From: an uncultured Chthonomonadales bacterium
Lineage (GTDB): Bacteria > Armatimonadota > Chthonomonadetes > Chthonomonadales > CAJBBX01
Length of the DNA stretch: 64,000 nucleotides
Assembly: GCA_938005745.1 (NCBI GenBank)
Contig: CALLMM010000040.1
Coordinates: 1-64,000 of the forward strand
Reading direction: 5' to 3'
The notes beneath the pieces were generated by a model. It was given only the letters and a program-made list of their open reading frames with translations, ran no database searches and was not told where the DNA came from. Made by a program: the position numbers and the translations under genes. Of the stretch, positions 8,657-18,331 are shown piece by piece; positions within the stretch are counted from its first letter, which is position 1, and each line of letters begins with the position of its first letter.

Positions 8657-9763
8657 CTATCCGAAGCTCCAGGTCATGCCGTCATCTTCACTGATAGCCC
8701 GTCTTATGCTAAGCAGGTTGGTAGTAAAAACGATAAACATATGTTTCAGAGAGACAATAGACTGAACGGGCTGGAAGGTGACGGTGCCTCCCTCTGTCCA
8801 GGTTGTGCCCATATCTCTAGAGACAAGACACTTGTAGTCTGTAATGATGCACAGAACACCCATGTTGTTTGCGGCGATGCCGTATGGTATCCCTTTATAT
8901 CCTGTATCTATCTCTTGTGCTCCTGTACCCCAGTCGTTTGGGTCATATGTCCTCTTTACATAGATCGTCTTCTGTCTTGAGTAGGCTGCAACATAGAGGG
9001 TATTGTTGATGCAGCATATCCCTCCAACGCCCCTATCTACATTTTCTGCAACCACCACCTCCTCTTTCCAGTCATCTCCTGCACCAGAGAGACACTCTGT
9101 GAATACAAGAGAGTAGCCGGAGGTGCCTATTACCCCTCCCTCTCTGTCGCTCATCTCTCCTCCCTTCTCCTCTTTGTCTTGTGGTCCTCCCGCGATATAG
9201 ATGGAGTCAGAGGAGAGCTTTGCCGATATAAGAGGGATCGTTACGCTATTCCCTGAGGAGATGCTTCCCCACCCGGTGTTTTCTCCTTTGCCGGTAGATG
9301 CGACAGCGGGTGGAATGTCTATCATGATGGGAATGTTAGGGGTTGGTGGAGACACGACGGTTGTCACTAAAAAAGCGGTTCTTAATGTGACAAGGACTGG
9401 GGGTCCAGCGGGTTGTGTAAGTGTCAGGTAGAAGGTCTGAACGTGGTTATCATAAGCAAAGGTGGTTGTGGTATATGTTACACCAAGGGTTCCTCCTGCG
9501 GCAGCATTGATAAGGGCGAGCTGGTTTGCTGTAACATTTGTAGTCTTTGAATAGTTTCCTGTAGTAATATGGCTACTGAAACTGGCAATGTGTCCGCCTA
9601 CATTAACCTCATCGTTCCCACCAACAGTGCCCTGATAGTTCCCGGTTACCTCCCACACCCCTCCTGTATAGGTTCCTGCCGGTATGGTGAAGGTGCAGTA
9701 TTGTGCAAACCCATCATAGTAAGCGCCTATATGAAAGCTTGATGGTGTTGATGCTAGTGGCAT
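8657..9763 (-). CDS. Distal tail or receptor-binding protein with Asp-box repeats
   Basis: 368 residues. The N-terminal half is Thr/Gly-rich beta structure typical of tail fibres. The C-terminal half has at least two Asp-box (BNR) motifs, SRDMGTTW (about 318) and SEDDGMTW (about 358), which mark sialidase-like beta-propellers and appear in carbohydrate-binding tail proteins. It is last in the tail operon, where receptor-binding proteins usually lie. Its start overlaps the upstream stop by one base. Enzymatic activity cannot be claimed; only a partial propeller is visible. Confidence 0.65.
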   Translation of the reverse strand: MPLASTPSSFHIGAYYDGFAQYCTFTIPAGTYTGGVWEVTGNYQGTVGGNDEVNVGGHIASFSSHITTGNYSKTTNVTANQLALINAAAGGTLGVTYTTTTFAYDNHVQTFYLTLTQPAGPPVLVTLRTAFLVTTVVSPPTPNIPIMIDIPPAVASTGKGENTGWGSISSGNSVTIPLISAKLSSDSIYIAGGPQDKEEKGGEMSDREGGVIGTSGYSLVFTECLSGAGDDWKEEVVVAENVDRGVGGICCINNTLYVAAYSRQKTIYVKRTYDPNDWGTGAQEIDTGYKGIPYGIAANNMGVLCIITDYKCLVSRDMGTTWTEGGTVTFQPVQSIVSLKHMFIVFTTNLLSIRRAISEDDGMTWSFG

Positions 9764-10185
9764 TACAGTATCTGAACCATTCCTTCATTGACACTTGGCG
9801 TCAATGTTACATTGCTTGCAGAGGCTGTTTGTGTGTCAAAGTTATAGTAGGCAATAAGCGGGCTGTCGTTGTCGTTTGTAACATGCACATACAAAACCGC
9901 GCCATTGAATGTTCCAACAGTGATGTTGTTAAAGACAACAGCATCGTTTGTGTATACGGCTCTGTCGTTTGTATTGTCTTGTGTAACAGTCTTGCCAGAG
10001 ACGGTCTGTCTGGCATAGTTTGTTCCAGACACTTCATGGGAAGAGATGTCAGCAACAACATTGTGGTCTGGGTTGAAGGTATATGTTGTCTTCATCAACA
10101 TAACCTTTACTGTGCCTGACGTCAGATTAACGCCACCCGTCATACACAGATACTTATATCTATTGTAACATCTTCCATATGCCAT
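9763..10185 (-). CDS. Phage tail protein of the small beta-rich tail family
   Basis: 140 residues. The pattern GTVKVMLMKTTYTFNPD, then EVSGTNYARQTVSGKTVTQDNTNDRA, then VVFNNITVGTFNGAVLYV and SPLIAYYNFDTQ closely follows a small structural family common in siphovirus tail-tip regions. It probably forms part of the tail tip or fibre attachment. It lies between two fibre-like genes with almost no spacing. Confidence 0.7.
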   Translation of the reverse strand: MAYGRCYNRYKYLCMTGGVNLTSGTVKVMLMKTTYTFNPDHNVVADISSHEVSGTNYARQTVSGKTVTQDNTNDRAVYTNDAVVFNNITVGTFNGAVLYVHVTNDNDSPLIAYYNFDTQTASASNVTLTPSVNEGMVQIL

Positions 10186-10186
10186 G

Positions 10187-11266
10187 TTATGTAGTCCTCA
10201 CTTTAAAGGCTTTTCTTCTTGCTATCCCTGTTCCAAGAGAGAGCGCGGTTGTATCTGGATCGAGTGCCTGTTGTTCTCCCCATCCATCCCTCTCTCCCAT
10301 CTTTGTATTTACACGATAGTAGCTCTGTTGGTCAACCGTATAGGTTAATATGAGCTTTCCATTGGGCAAAAAGTGGAGACCATACTCTGCATCTCTGTCT
10401 ACTTCTTGTAGGAAGTACTCCTCATCCGGCTTCCATGCCTTCTGTACACCTCTAAACACTGCGATATGCATTGGGGTTGTAGCAGGTGGCTGGCTTGGAT
10501 TATAGGTGGATGGGTAGTTCATCAAGAAAGCGACAACACAGACGTTTGCATACTCTGCAGAGCAGATGTTTCTCCTCACCCTCTCTCCTCCGCCAGACGG
10601 AGGCGGGGAACAGGGTTTTACATTCTCTATTTTCCCGCACAATATGGCATCACATCCCTCTACTGTGACAAGAGCGGGAGTTAGATTGTTAGTGCTCTCT
10701 ATGTCATATGTTAGGACTGTACTAGGTGCTCCTGGCAGGTTCTGGTTATGTTCTTTACACTCAGGATAGGATGCTTCTGGAAGTGGGAACCAGTGTTCTG
10801 ACCACAAGGCAGAGGAGTTGCCATAGTAGTGGCTGCAAGCGCTGTAACAGCAGTGGTTAGGTCTATTAATGGGTGGATAGGGAGGCTCATTAATCAGGAG
10901 AGCGCTTCCAAGAGAGAGTGTGTAGTAGTCCTCCTCTATCTGTCCCCACTTCTTAATAAAGTGCTGGTTAAACCGGAATATGGGCTTGTTGTCTCTGGAC
11001 AGGGACAGGTTGGGTCCGCACCCCCATCCAAAGTCGTGTGCCCATGGAACGCCGCCTGGCGGCTCATATGCTAGCCTTCCTGTAAGCTTGAAGTACACCT
11101 TAGCGTTCCATCGCTTTATGTTCTCCGGGGTTTGTGGTATTCTATATGTGACAGTATACTTTTGGAAATAGATGGTCTCTATGCCCCCTTCTATTCTCAG
11201 CCCCCCATCTCCTTTCACCACCTCTCCTGAGACATACATGCGGACATCGCCATCTTCACAGTTCAT
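10187..11266 (-). CDS. Tail tip or fibre-region protein, unknown
   Basis: 359 residues, unusually rich in Cys, Tyr, Trp and Pro (for example NHCCYSACSHYYG in the middle), with beta-type spacing. No family recognised. Operon position between the hub-side gene and the small tail protein suggests a distal tail component. The C-terminal part (RDAEYGLHFLPNGKLILTYTVDQQ) looks like a beta-propeller blade, as in the neighbouring gene at 8657-9763, so these may be related by duplication. Confidence 0.6.
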   Translation of the reverse strand: MNCEDGDVRMYVSGEVVKGDGGLRIEGGIETIYFQKYTVTYRIPQTPENIKRWNAKVYFKLTGRLAYEPPGGVPWAHDFGWGCGPNLSLSRDNKPIFRFNQHFIKKWGQIEEDYYTLSLGSALLINEPPYPPINRPNHCCYSACSHYYGNSSALWSEHWFPLPEASYPECKEHNQNLPGAPSTVLTYDIESTNNLTPALVTVEGCDAILCGKIENVKPCSPPPSGGGERVRRNICSAEYANVCVVAFLMNYPSTYNPSQPPATTPMHIAVFRGVQKAWKPDEEYFLQEVDRDAEYGLHFLPNGKLILTYTVDQQSYYRVNTKMGERDGWGEQQALDPDTTALSLGTGIARRKAFKVRTT

Positions 11267-11270
11267 GGTT

Positions 11271-12620
11271 CTACAGGCTCCGTACTCTTTGTGCTTCTAC
11301 CAAAACGGCCCCTGATGTTCTACCAGAAACAGTAACAGATGTCACCTCTCTAATAACTCTATTTGTAGGAAGAGGGATATTGGCTATACTTCCTATAGCA
11401 TCGGCAAGCGCCACACTTCCTGTCCACGAGCCTGTTTGTGGTGAAGAGGGGTTGTTCTCATCGAGGTAGGTATAGTTGAGTGCTGTGACGGTAGCGGCGC
11501 TTCCTCCAGAGAGTGCTGTTGTCACCCTTACTCTTACTGCAGCGGCTCCCGCAAACCCTTGTATTCCTCTTGGTCCATCGTTGGTAAACCTTGGTTCTCC
11601 CTGCACATAGGCGGAGCCAAGTACTCTTGTACCGAGCAGACCAGAGCTTTCTGGGTTGTTCTTTCCTAAAAACAGGTTGACGGGGTTCAGAGCAACATTT
11701 GTAGACGACAGAAGAGAGTTTGCAGAGATTGCGGGATTAAGGATTGAGTTTCCGAACGGTGATGTGAGTCTTGTCATAGCGATGATGGCAGCTGTTTCTG
11801 GATGGATGAGCAGCTGTTTAAACACAGGTGGTCTAATGCTGAATATCAGTTCAGAGTCGGGTTTTGTGAACACGAGGGATGTGTTATAGACAGTCCAGGC
11901 GACCCCTTCTTTGACAGAGAACTCTCCATCATAAAAGTAGGGGTCATTAACTCCTGCATTCAGTATCTGCCTATACATTCTACACTTTGTGACTCCTGCT
12001 GGAACGTTTCCAGTCAGTCCTCCAACGGACCAGGCGTTATTCTTTCCAGACAGGGAGGCTGCTTGTACAGGAGTACAGGGTTGGCTCTCCTGGTAGTCAT
12101 AGCTTCCTACAAAAGTAATAGTGATTCTTGGTGGTGTGGGAGATGTTCCGCAGGACGGGATAGAGCCGCCGGTAGTTGCTGTAGTCGTGAGCGTATAGTT
12201 TGGCTTTGATGGTATTCCTGCATGCATGGCGTTGGCGCGAAGCAGGTAGGCATCTATTGCTCTCACGGCTGTTCCTGCCCCCCATGCCCATCCTGGCGGT
12301 ATTCTGCTGATTATATGGTTATCCAGGACATCCAGGAACGGTCTAAATATAGACCCATACATAATATCATAGCGTCCCTGTTGCCTAGCTATTCCAAACA
12401 GAGTAGAGAGCTGTTGTTGTACGTCTATATTTCCTATTCCTGCAACCGCTCCTCCGTCCCCCATAATCTCTTTTTGCATCTGATACAGATAGGCTGAGAG
12501 CGTAGTTGTCTCTTCTGGCGCCCCTATCCCAAACTGGTTATAGAGTGTTGCAAACGTGCGCGCCATCCCATCTAGAACCTTCTGCATATCTGATGGAAGG
12601 ATAAGACCGTTCTCCGTCAT
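11271..12620 (-). CDS. Tail tip/baseplate protein (putative)
   Basis: 449 residues. A helical N-terminus (about 1-150: DMQKVLDGMARTFATLYNQFG) is followed by Ser/Thr/Pro-rich beta segments and a C-terminal beta domain with repeats of the RVTTALSGGSAATVTALNYTY kind. The N-terminal helices may attach to the tail tip and the C-terminal part project outward. AAGGAG precedes the start. A 58-base spacer with a two-tier hairpin separates it from the hub gene upstream. Confidence 0.6.
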   Translation of the reverse strand: MTENGLILPSDMQKVLDGMARTFATLYNQFGIGAPEETTTLSAYLYQMQKEIMGDGGAVAGIGNIDVQQQLSTLFGIARQQGRYDIMYGSIFRPFLDVLDNHIISRIPPGWAWGAGTAVRAIDAYLLRANAMHAGIPSKPNYTLTTTATTGGSIPSCGTSPTPPRITITFVGSYDYQESQPCTPVQAASLSGKNNAWSVGGLTGNVPAGVTKCRMYRQILNAGVNDPYFYDGEFSVKEGVAWTVYNTSLVFTKPDSELIFSIRPPVFKQLLIHPETAAIIAMTRLTSPFGNSILNPAISANSLLSSTNVALNPVNLFLGKNNPESSGLLGTRVLGSAYVQGEPRFTNDGPRGIQGFAGAAAVRVRVTTALSGGSAATVTALNYTYLDENNPSSPQTGSWTGSVALADAIGSIANIPLPTNRVIREVTSVTVSGRTSGAVLVEAQRVRSL

Positions 12621-12638
12621 ACTATTCTCCTTAAACTA

Positions 12639-12682
12639 GTAGACATTTATGTATCGCGCCGGCACGATACACGGATGTCTAC
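12639..12682. other. Two-tier inverted repeat between tail genes
   Basis: GTAGACAT (12639-12646) pairs with ATGTCTAC (12675-12682), and inside it GTATCG (12651-12656) pairs with CGATAC (12665-12670) around an 8-base loop. The outer arm includes the stop of the upstream gene. There is no T tract on the minus strand, so it could be an mRNA processing or stability element, or a protein-binding palindrome. Confidence 0.7.
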
Positions 12683-14859
12683 ATAATTAGGTAGTTACTT
12701 AGGGCGCGACCAACAAAGCGCGATACTCCAACCGACTTTCCGTTTTGATCGATGCCATACTGTGCGTTGTGCTGTATGATAACATATGGCTGTACGCCAC
12801 CAAGATATCGGTTGTTTTGAATGAGAGCAACCATGCCCACGCTCATCTCAGGATTGAAGGGAACTGTCCAGGTACAAAACTGAGTCTCTAATGATGCCTG
12901 AACCGCGATGTTTCTAACCGCTGTCTCCATATAACTTAAACTACTGTAACGCTGATTCCTCTCTACTAAAGGATAGTAGTAGCCCGTCAAAAGCCTATTG
13001 CGAGGAAGAGGAACATAGGCGTTCAATAGCTCGTATGTCCATAGGTCTTGACCCTGTACAGTGATGTCTGTCCTTAGGTTCTCAATGGAGGAAGAGAACT
13101 CAAAACTCTGAACGTTGTTGTATCCACTCCCACTATCATACTCCGTGTAGTATATGTTTGCAGGAGGATACCACAAAGGATGCCAAGGCTCAAAGTGTAC
13201 TTGACCATATACATCTTGCCATAAATAGTATGGTATGGAGCTGACAGGCTTGCCGAAAGAATCGTATATGACTTTGCCCGTCTCCTTCACCACGTCTAGA
13301 ATGACTCCAAGACAAGAGTGCTGAGGCATGTACCGCATCCGAGGAGATAACCCCGTCCCACTTGGCAGAATATAGCCCTGAAAGCTGTCTGAGTAGGGAG
13401 GGAACCCGTCGTCTGGAATGTAGTTCATGAACCGAGGAGAGACAGACATCATCTGCAGAAGCTCACGAACCGCCTTCCTAGCAGATAGACCGTCTAAGAC
13501 CACCTCTTGACCCAACGGAACATGAGCCTTGTGAGAGAGACAGTCCTCGCTAGTAACATGACCCTTGTCAGAAACATTGGCGCTTACACTGAAGTTCCAA
13601 CCATCCCCTCCAGCAATGCCAAAGTGCCTTCGGGTATACACATATCCGTTCCCCGCTTCGAGAACACATGCCATATGACCACGCCAATGAGAATACTCCC
13701 CATCGCTGTTCGAAAAGGTGATGCTGACCTTGCTACTACCAAAATGGTTGATGTCGTCCCAGCGCTCCTCCTCCTGTACAAAGATAACCTTTAACTCACC
13801 ATAGTAGATAGAGCCAATACCAAAAGACCAGACAGGAGGAATGTAGACAAGCACATCTACCAAAGAGGGATTGGTTGTCTCTGATTGCATGGAGACCGAA
13901 AGGTTTAACTTGCCGTCTGGGTCTTGGCTTACAGAGGATTGGGTGCTAACCTGTTCCTGCTTGTTGTCTCCACGCTGATTCGTAACGACATTTGCAAGAG
14001 AGACGTTGGGATGAGAAGGAAGAGAGTTTAAAGATGTCTGGACCGCCAACGATCCACCGCTCGGCTTCATAACCTCTAGACCAGCCCACCCATTCTTCCC
14101 CTCTAACCTAACCTTAACGACGTCAGGTAGCTCTGGAGCACCGTGAACAGAGGCAGGAGGAGAGTGCCTGAGAGGAACAGAACCAGCTATTGTTATCGTA
14201 ACACCCACGAACCCGCTGGAAGAGGACTGCTCATAGTCTATCTCTACTCTGTTGTTGTTCTTCCTAAACAGGTCGGCGCTGCTGCCAAGACTAGAGGCTA
14301 CGGCTACCGTTTTCCATACAATACTCCTAGAATCTAAATACTCTAGAGAGGGAGGGGTTTGCCACTCAAACTTGAGACGATACTCTCCCTTGCTAGAACC
14401 TATGTTGAAGTATAAGTAGGCATATATGTTCTCATCGTCTCTTGTGACTGTGTGTGCAGGAGAGCCACGATGAAGATATACTCTTAATCTGTTTGTGCTA
14501 ATAGACTCTGTCGTAGCCTGAAACGTCTCACCACTCTTTCCATTATCAAACAAAAGAGCGTATTTCCCTGTTTCAGGAACTACCCAATCGTCTCTCCATG
14601 TCCCTAACTCAGTTGTACAGGCAATGCCCGTGCGACCAGAAGTGCCCTGTTTGAATGTATCTGCCTCGTTGAAAGACTCTATTCCACGAAGCCTGCCATG
14701 TGCTCTCTCATACTTCCCTTCGACAGAAGAGCTGGAACTCGTGTTGATGTCTGCAGCAACCGTGTACCACCAGACCGGAGGCGACTCAAGATAGTCCATT
14801 ATGAAAGGAACGGCCGACATCCAACACCGGATATATGGGAAAAACTCGTGATACATCAC
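12679..14859 (-). CDS. Tail hub / tail-associated baseplate protein
   Basis: 726 residues. The C-terminal 300 residues look like a hub domain: ARKAVRELLQMMSVSPRF, then a conserved stretch ending SIPYYLWQDVYGQVHFEPW, then ENLRTDITVQGQDLW and a final region with QNNRYLGGVQPYVI. This layout follows the tape measure in siphovirus tails and corresponds to distal tail plus hub proteins. The N-terminal half contains beta-sandwich material, perhaps carbohydrate-binding. The start overlaps the tape-measure stop as ATGA. Confidence 0.65.
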   Translation of the reverse strand: MMYHEFFPYIRCWMSAVPFIMDYLESPPVWWYTVAADINTSSSSSVEGKYERAHGRLRGIESFNEADTFKQGTSGRTGIACTTELGTWRDDWVVPETGKYALLFDNGKSGETFQATTESISTNRLRVYLHRGSPAHTVTRDDENIYAYLYFNIGSSKGEYRLKFEWQTPPSLEYLDSRSIVWKTVAVASSLGSSADLFRKNNNRVEIDYEQSSSSGFVGVTITIAGSVPLRHSPPASVHGAPELPDVVKVRLEGKNGWAGLEVMKPSGGSLAVQTSLNSLPSHPNVSLANVVTNQRGDNKQEQVSTQSSVSQDPDGKLNLSVSMQSETTNPSLVDVLVYIPPVWSFGIGSIYYGELKVIFVQEEERWDDINHFGSSKVSITFSNSDGEYSHWRGHMACVLEAGNGYVYTRRHFGIAGGDGWNFSVSANVSDKGHVTSEDCLSHKAHVPLGQEVVLDGLSARKAVRELLQMMSVSPRFMNYIPDDGFPPYSDSFQGYILPSGTGLSPRMRYMPQHSCLGVILDVVKETGKVIYDSFGKPVSSIPYYLWQDVYGQVHFEPWHPLWYPPANIYYTEYDSGSGYNNVQSFEFSSSIENLRTDITVQGQDLWTYELLNAYVPLPRNRLLTGYYYPLVERNQRYSSLSYMETAVRNIAVQASLETQFCTWTVPFNPEMSVGMVALIQNNRYLGGVQPYVIIQHNAQYGIDQNGKSVGVSRFVGRALSNYLIM

Positions 14860-17800
14860 TGATTAAACGGAGCGCTGTTGCCCGTCTGCATGTTCCCACC
14901 AGACGGAGGAAGCTCTCCTGTCCCCCTTGTCTTAATGCTGTTGTTAGGCTTAGAGTCCATCTTGTCGTTGATAGAACGAAGTAGCCTGACCATCTCCTCC
15001 ATACTACTTGCAATAATAGGACTGTCCATTGTCTGTGTCTGACCAACAGGAGGCATCATGGCTAACCCCTCTGTGGCAGACTGCAAGAACATCCGCTGCC
15101 TCTTTGCCTGAAGACCGGACGTGGCACCAAAGAACCTAGAGGGATGGTTGGCATAGCCTATGTTAGCCGCCGCAAGAGAGGCGGTGTCAAACCTGCCAAA
15201 CCAACCACTACCGCCCGCAGAAAGGGCAGGTATCCTGTTGTCCACTCCCTCTGATAAAGAGGCAATGTCGGAGAAGTTGGCAGTCTTTAACTGCTCTATC
15301 TGTACAATCATATTATATTGGTCTGCTTCAGAAAGTAGACCGTCCGCCATGAGAGTAGAGTATCTTTGCTGCAGTGTGTTGAGATAGGCAGCTCTCATCC
15401 CCAGCATCTGAAGAGATTTGCCATACACATTGCCTGGACCATACGGCATCATGGCAGCCCTTGTCTTCTCACCCTCCATAATAGCCATGGGAATCATGAA
15501 GTTGCTCGTGTCTTCTTCATGATACTGCTGCAACAACGCTTGAGAATATGCCTTCTTCGACTTTGCATACAGAAGACTCTCTGCGCCACCAGGTATCCCT
15601 TCAATCAGTTCCATGCGCAACCTGCGCGAGTCTGCAAGCGCCTTTGCGGCCCCCCTTATCCGATAGGATGCCTCCTCCTCACCCCTCTCTTCCGCAAGGT
15701 ACTTGCCCTGCCACTCTATCAGCTTCCTAAGATCGTATGTCTTGCCTGTCTGGGTAGCCTCACTCCACAAGCTGCTGAACTTGTGAGCTATCTCAGGACC
15801 CGCCTCAAACAGATAGTCCGCTAAGTTCCCCCTGTGCCTCCATATGGAAGAGATAAGAGGAAGGATCGCCTGCTGTGCCTCTGGACCGCCTCTTAGCCAG
15901 TGCTCCATCGTTCTTCTTGTCAGTGTCTCATAGAGCATCTCTTTTGAGATAGAAGAGGACTGATAGCTCTTATAACGGTTGAGCTCCATACTTAGGTCGC
16001 TGCCAAGGAACTCTTCCAAAGACATGATGTTTGGAGTAACAGTCCGCCTCTTCTTTACAGGAATGATTGTGTCTGGAACAGGGATCGTGACAATATGTAC
16101 ATCCTCAGCAAACTGTTGACCATTCTGGGTAGGAGCGTACCCTGCCCCAGGAGGTACAACATAGACGCCTTTTGTTGGGTCCATAAAGTATCTTGACTTG
16201 AGCGGAGTGTCCGGTCTGGACCCTCTCTCTGTCTCTTCAAGCGGAATGCCACGCGCTATCCCACCAACAGCCTTCAAGTAGGGGATCATGAACTGATATG
16301 GCTCGTTCTTCTTGGTTACAAACTCATAGTATGTCTCTTCATAGGGTCTGTTTCTCTCCTTGTACTGCTCATACTCTTGTAACTTTCTTTTGAGAGTAGG
16401 AGACATCACCGCCTCTTTAGGCGCCAAGAAAGAGCCGCTTGTCTGAGTGGTAGGATCGATACCCGCCTTCATAAGAACAGAGACATACCTACCAAGAATC
16501 TCTGACCCTTCAGATAGGTTGGGGTAGAACTGCTCCCATACGTCTCTCGTAATTCCTATATCACCGATGTCAGGCTGCCATCCCTTGATCTTGTTAACCC
16601 AAGCATCTATCTTTTTTGTCTCTTTGACAGCAGAGATAAGACTGCCGGGAGCATACCAGTCTTTAAGTATGCTATCAAAGGCAGCAGGAGTGAACAGAGG
16701 AGCAAAAACCGACCGTCTACCAGAAGTCCCCTTGTCGATCCCAAAGAGAAAGGAGAGAGAGTAGCTAGGTGGCATAAGAGATACAGCCGACTGTGCTGTT
16801 CTCTCCCTCTCTGCCGCAAATCTTTCAGATACCGCTTGTCCAAACGCTCCACCAATCCCTGCGCCAAACGCTAACCCAAAAGCAGGGTTGGCTGCCAAGA
16901 ACCCAATCCCAAGCCCTAGCGCACCACCAACCAAACTACCGGCTAGCTGTCCTCTGAAGCCCGCCTCTTGAAGAATAGAGGGTCTGCCAGCAAGCGTTGC
17001 CTGTGTGCCATAGTTGATATACTCAGACATATATTGGGATATGGTCATTCCTGCAAAGCCATATCCAATTATCTGTCCTCCATCAGTGCCCAAGATACCC
17101 CGAAGATATTGCCAATCGGCTGGGCGCCTGTTTGCCCATATCTTTTCAAGTAGGGTGGACCTCACGGACATCTTTGCCCAATTCTGGGACGAGGCTTGTG
17201 CCACCTGTGCTGTTGTGCCTGTTCCTGCTTGGAACGCCCCCCATCCTCCACCTTGAGTCACAAGAGGTATTGGGGGTACGCTGCTAGCAAAACTGTCTAC
17301 AACCGTTCCGTCTGGATAGACACGGAAGCGGGGCGGGGGAGGCAGCGCAAGAGGGGGAGGGGGAGGAGGTGGTGGTGGTCCAAACACATCAAATATGTCT
17401 CCTCCTGGACCTGCATAGAAACGAGTAGCAGGAGGAAGCATAAGCGGCGGTCTAGGAACCTGGGGTCCAGACGAGAGAGGACCGCCAGGATAGACGGGAG
17501 GGGTGCCCAAAAAGTCTGAGCCAACGAATGGTATAAGCGGAGAGAGCGGGACTCCCATCCCCAAAGATGTACTGGGCGCAGAAGGGGTTAGTTCAGACAA
17601 CATAGACGCAGCTGCTGTCTCATGCTGCCGAATGGGTATCTCTCTCTCCACCTCTCCCCTGTTTACCGGTATCTGGGAGGTTGCGCTTGATATCGCCTCT
17701 GCCACAGACATAGGCATGGGCAGCACAGGCACCCTTCCCCTAGGCTTCTGTGATGCCCTGACTACCCCTTCTCCACTAATGCCAGCCGCCTGACTCAGCA

Positions 17801-18113
17801 TGGATATGGCATCGGCAGGGTTCTTATATGCCTGAACAGCAGAGTCTTCAATGATGTTGCGGATACCGCCAATGTCTATGGCGGGCGTGCCGCTCTGTAC
17901 AGACTGTCTGAGTACAGAGGCAGCAGAGCTAAGACCACTATACATCGCCCCAAGCTGTCGGAGCTGACCGGCGCTTTCTGGAGAACCGATATTAAGACTT
18001 GCAGCAGTAGACTGTATGCGCTCTAACTCAGACTCGATAGCACGAAGAACCGACATAGCACGTGTGCTATCTACCGTAAGATTTAGCTTTACCTCTTTAC
18101 TGTTTTGACTCAT
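14856..18113 (-). CDS. Tape measure protein
   Basis: 1,085 residues, the longest phage gene. The N-terminus (VDSTRAMSVLRAIESELERIQSTAASL) is helical like tape-measure starts. A proline run (residues about 243-260) and a Gly/Ala-rich hydrophobic stretch (about 388-438, with GALGLGIGFLAANPAFGL) are typical of these proteins, which set tail length and enter the host membrane. By the usual rule of about 0.15 nm per residue the tail would be near 160 nm. The start overlaps the upstream chaperone stop as ATGA with AGGAG in place. Confidence 0.85.
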   Translation of the reverse strand: MSQNSKEVKLNLTVDSTRAMSVLRAIESELERIQSTAASLNIGSPESAGQLRQLGAMYSGLSSAASVLRQSVQSGTPAIDIGGIRNIIEDSAVQAYKNPADAISMLSQAAGISGEGVVRASQKPRGRVPVLPMPMSVAEAISSATSQIPVNRGEVEREIPIRQHETAAASMLSELTPSAPSTSLGMGVPLSPLIPFVGSDFLGTPPVYPGGPLSSGPQVPRPPLMLPPATRFYAGPGGDIFDVFGPPPPPPPPPLALPPPPRFRVYPDGTVVDSFASSVPPIPLVTQGGGWGAFQAGTGTTAQVAQASSQNWAKMSVRSTLLEKIWANRRPADWQYLRGILGTDGGQIIGYGFAGMTISQYMSEYINYGTQATLAGRPSILQEAGFRGQLAGSLVGGALGLGIGFLAANPAFGLAFGAGIGGAFGQAVSERFAAERERTAQSAVSLMPPSYSLSFLFGIDKGTSGRRSVFAPLFTPAAFDSILKDWYAPGSLISAVKETKKIDAWVNKIKGWQPDIGDIGITRDVWEQFYPNLSEGSEILGRYVSVLMKAGIDPTTQTSGSFLAPKEAVMSPTLKRKLQEYEQYKERNRPYEETYYEFVTKKNEPYQFMIPYLKAVGGIARGIPLEETERGSRPDTPLKSRYFMDPTKGVYVVPPGAGYAPTQNGQQFAEDVHIVTIPVPDTIIPVKKRRTVTPNIMSLEEFLGSDLSMELNRYKSYQSSSISKEMLYETLTRRTMEHWLRGGPEAQQAILPLISSIWRHRGNLADYLFEAGPEIAHKFSSLWSEATQTGKTYDLRKLIEWQGKYLAEERGEEEASYRIRGAAKALADSRRLRMELIEGIPGGAESLLYAKSKKAYSQALLQQYHEEDTSNFMIPMAIMEGEKTRAAMMPYGPGNVYGKSLQMLGMRAAYLNTLQQRYSTLMADGLLSEADQYNMIVQIEQLKTANFSDIASLSEGVDNRIPALSAGGSGWFGRFDTASLAAANIGYANHPSRFFGATSGLQAKRQRMFLQSATEGLAMMPPVGQTQTMDSPIIASSMEEMVRLLRSINDKMDSKPNNSIKTRGTGELPPSGGNMQTGNSAPFNQ

Positions 18114-18331
18114 AGTCTACTCCTGATTCTTTGCTCTAGCTCCAGAAAGTGTTGGGGGGAGATTGCCTTGCCCTGTTTGCCAAACTCCCTTCTCAGAAAG
18201 AGAAAGCCCTCTGCTACCTCTACAGGCATATCTGCCATGCAAGAGTATACAGAAGGCATATCGTTCCTCCACAGCAGCCACTCTTGTATTGCTTCGTGAG
18301 AGAAGTTTGCTTCGGATTTGTCGCCCTCCAT
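18110..18331 (-). CDS. Tail assembly chaperone, downstream (T-like) part
   Basis: 73 residues, acidic/helical (EAIQEWLLWRNDMPSVY). It sits between the first chaperone and the tape measure and lies in the -1 frame relative to the chaperone before it, exactly as lambda T does to G. Its ATG shares one base with the upstream TGA (TGATG), so either coupled re-initiation or a frameshift could express it. No canonical X-XXY-YYZ slippery heptamer is seen in the roughly 44-codon stretch where the two frames are both open. Confidence 0.65.
   Translation of the reverse strand: MEGDKSEANFSHEAIQEWLLWRNDMPSVYSCMADMPVEVAEGFLFLRREFGKQGKAISPQHFLELEQRIRSRL

Noticed and set aside
8639..8980. 113-codon plus-strand ORF at the convergence point
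   Set aside because: Antisense to the last tail gene, without SD or recognisable domain.
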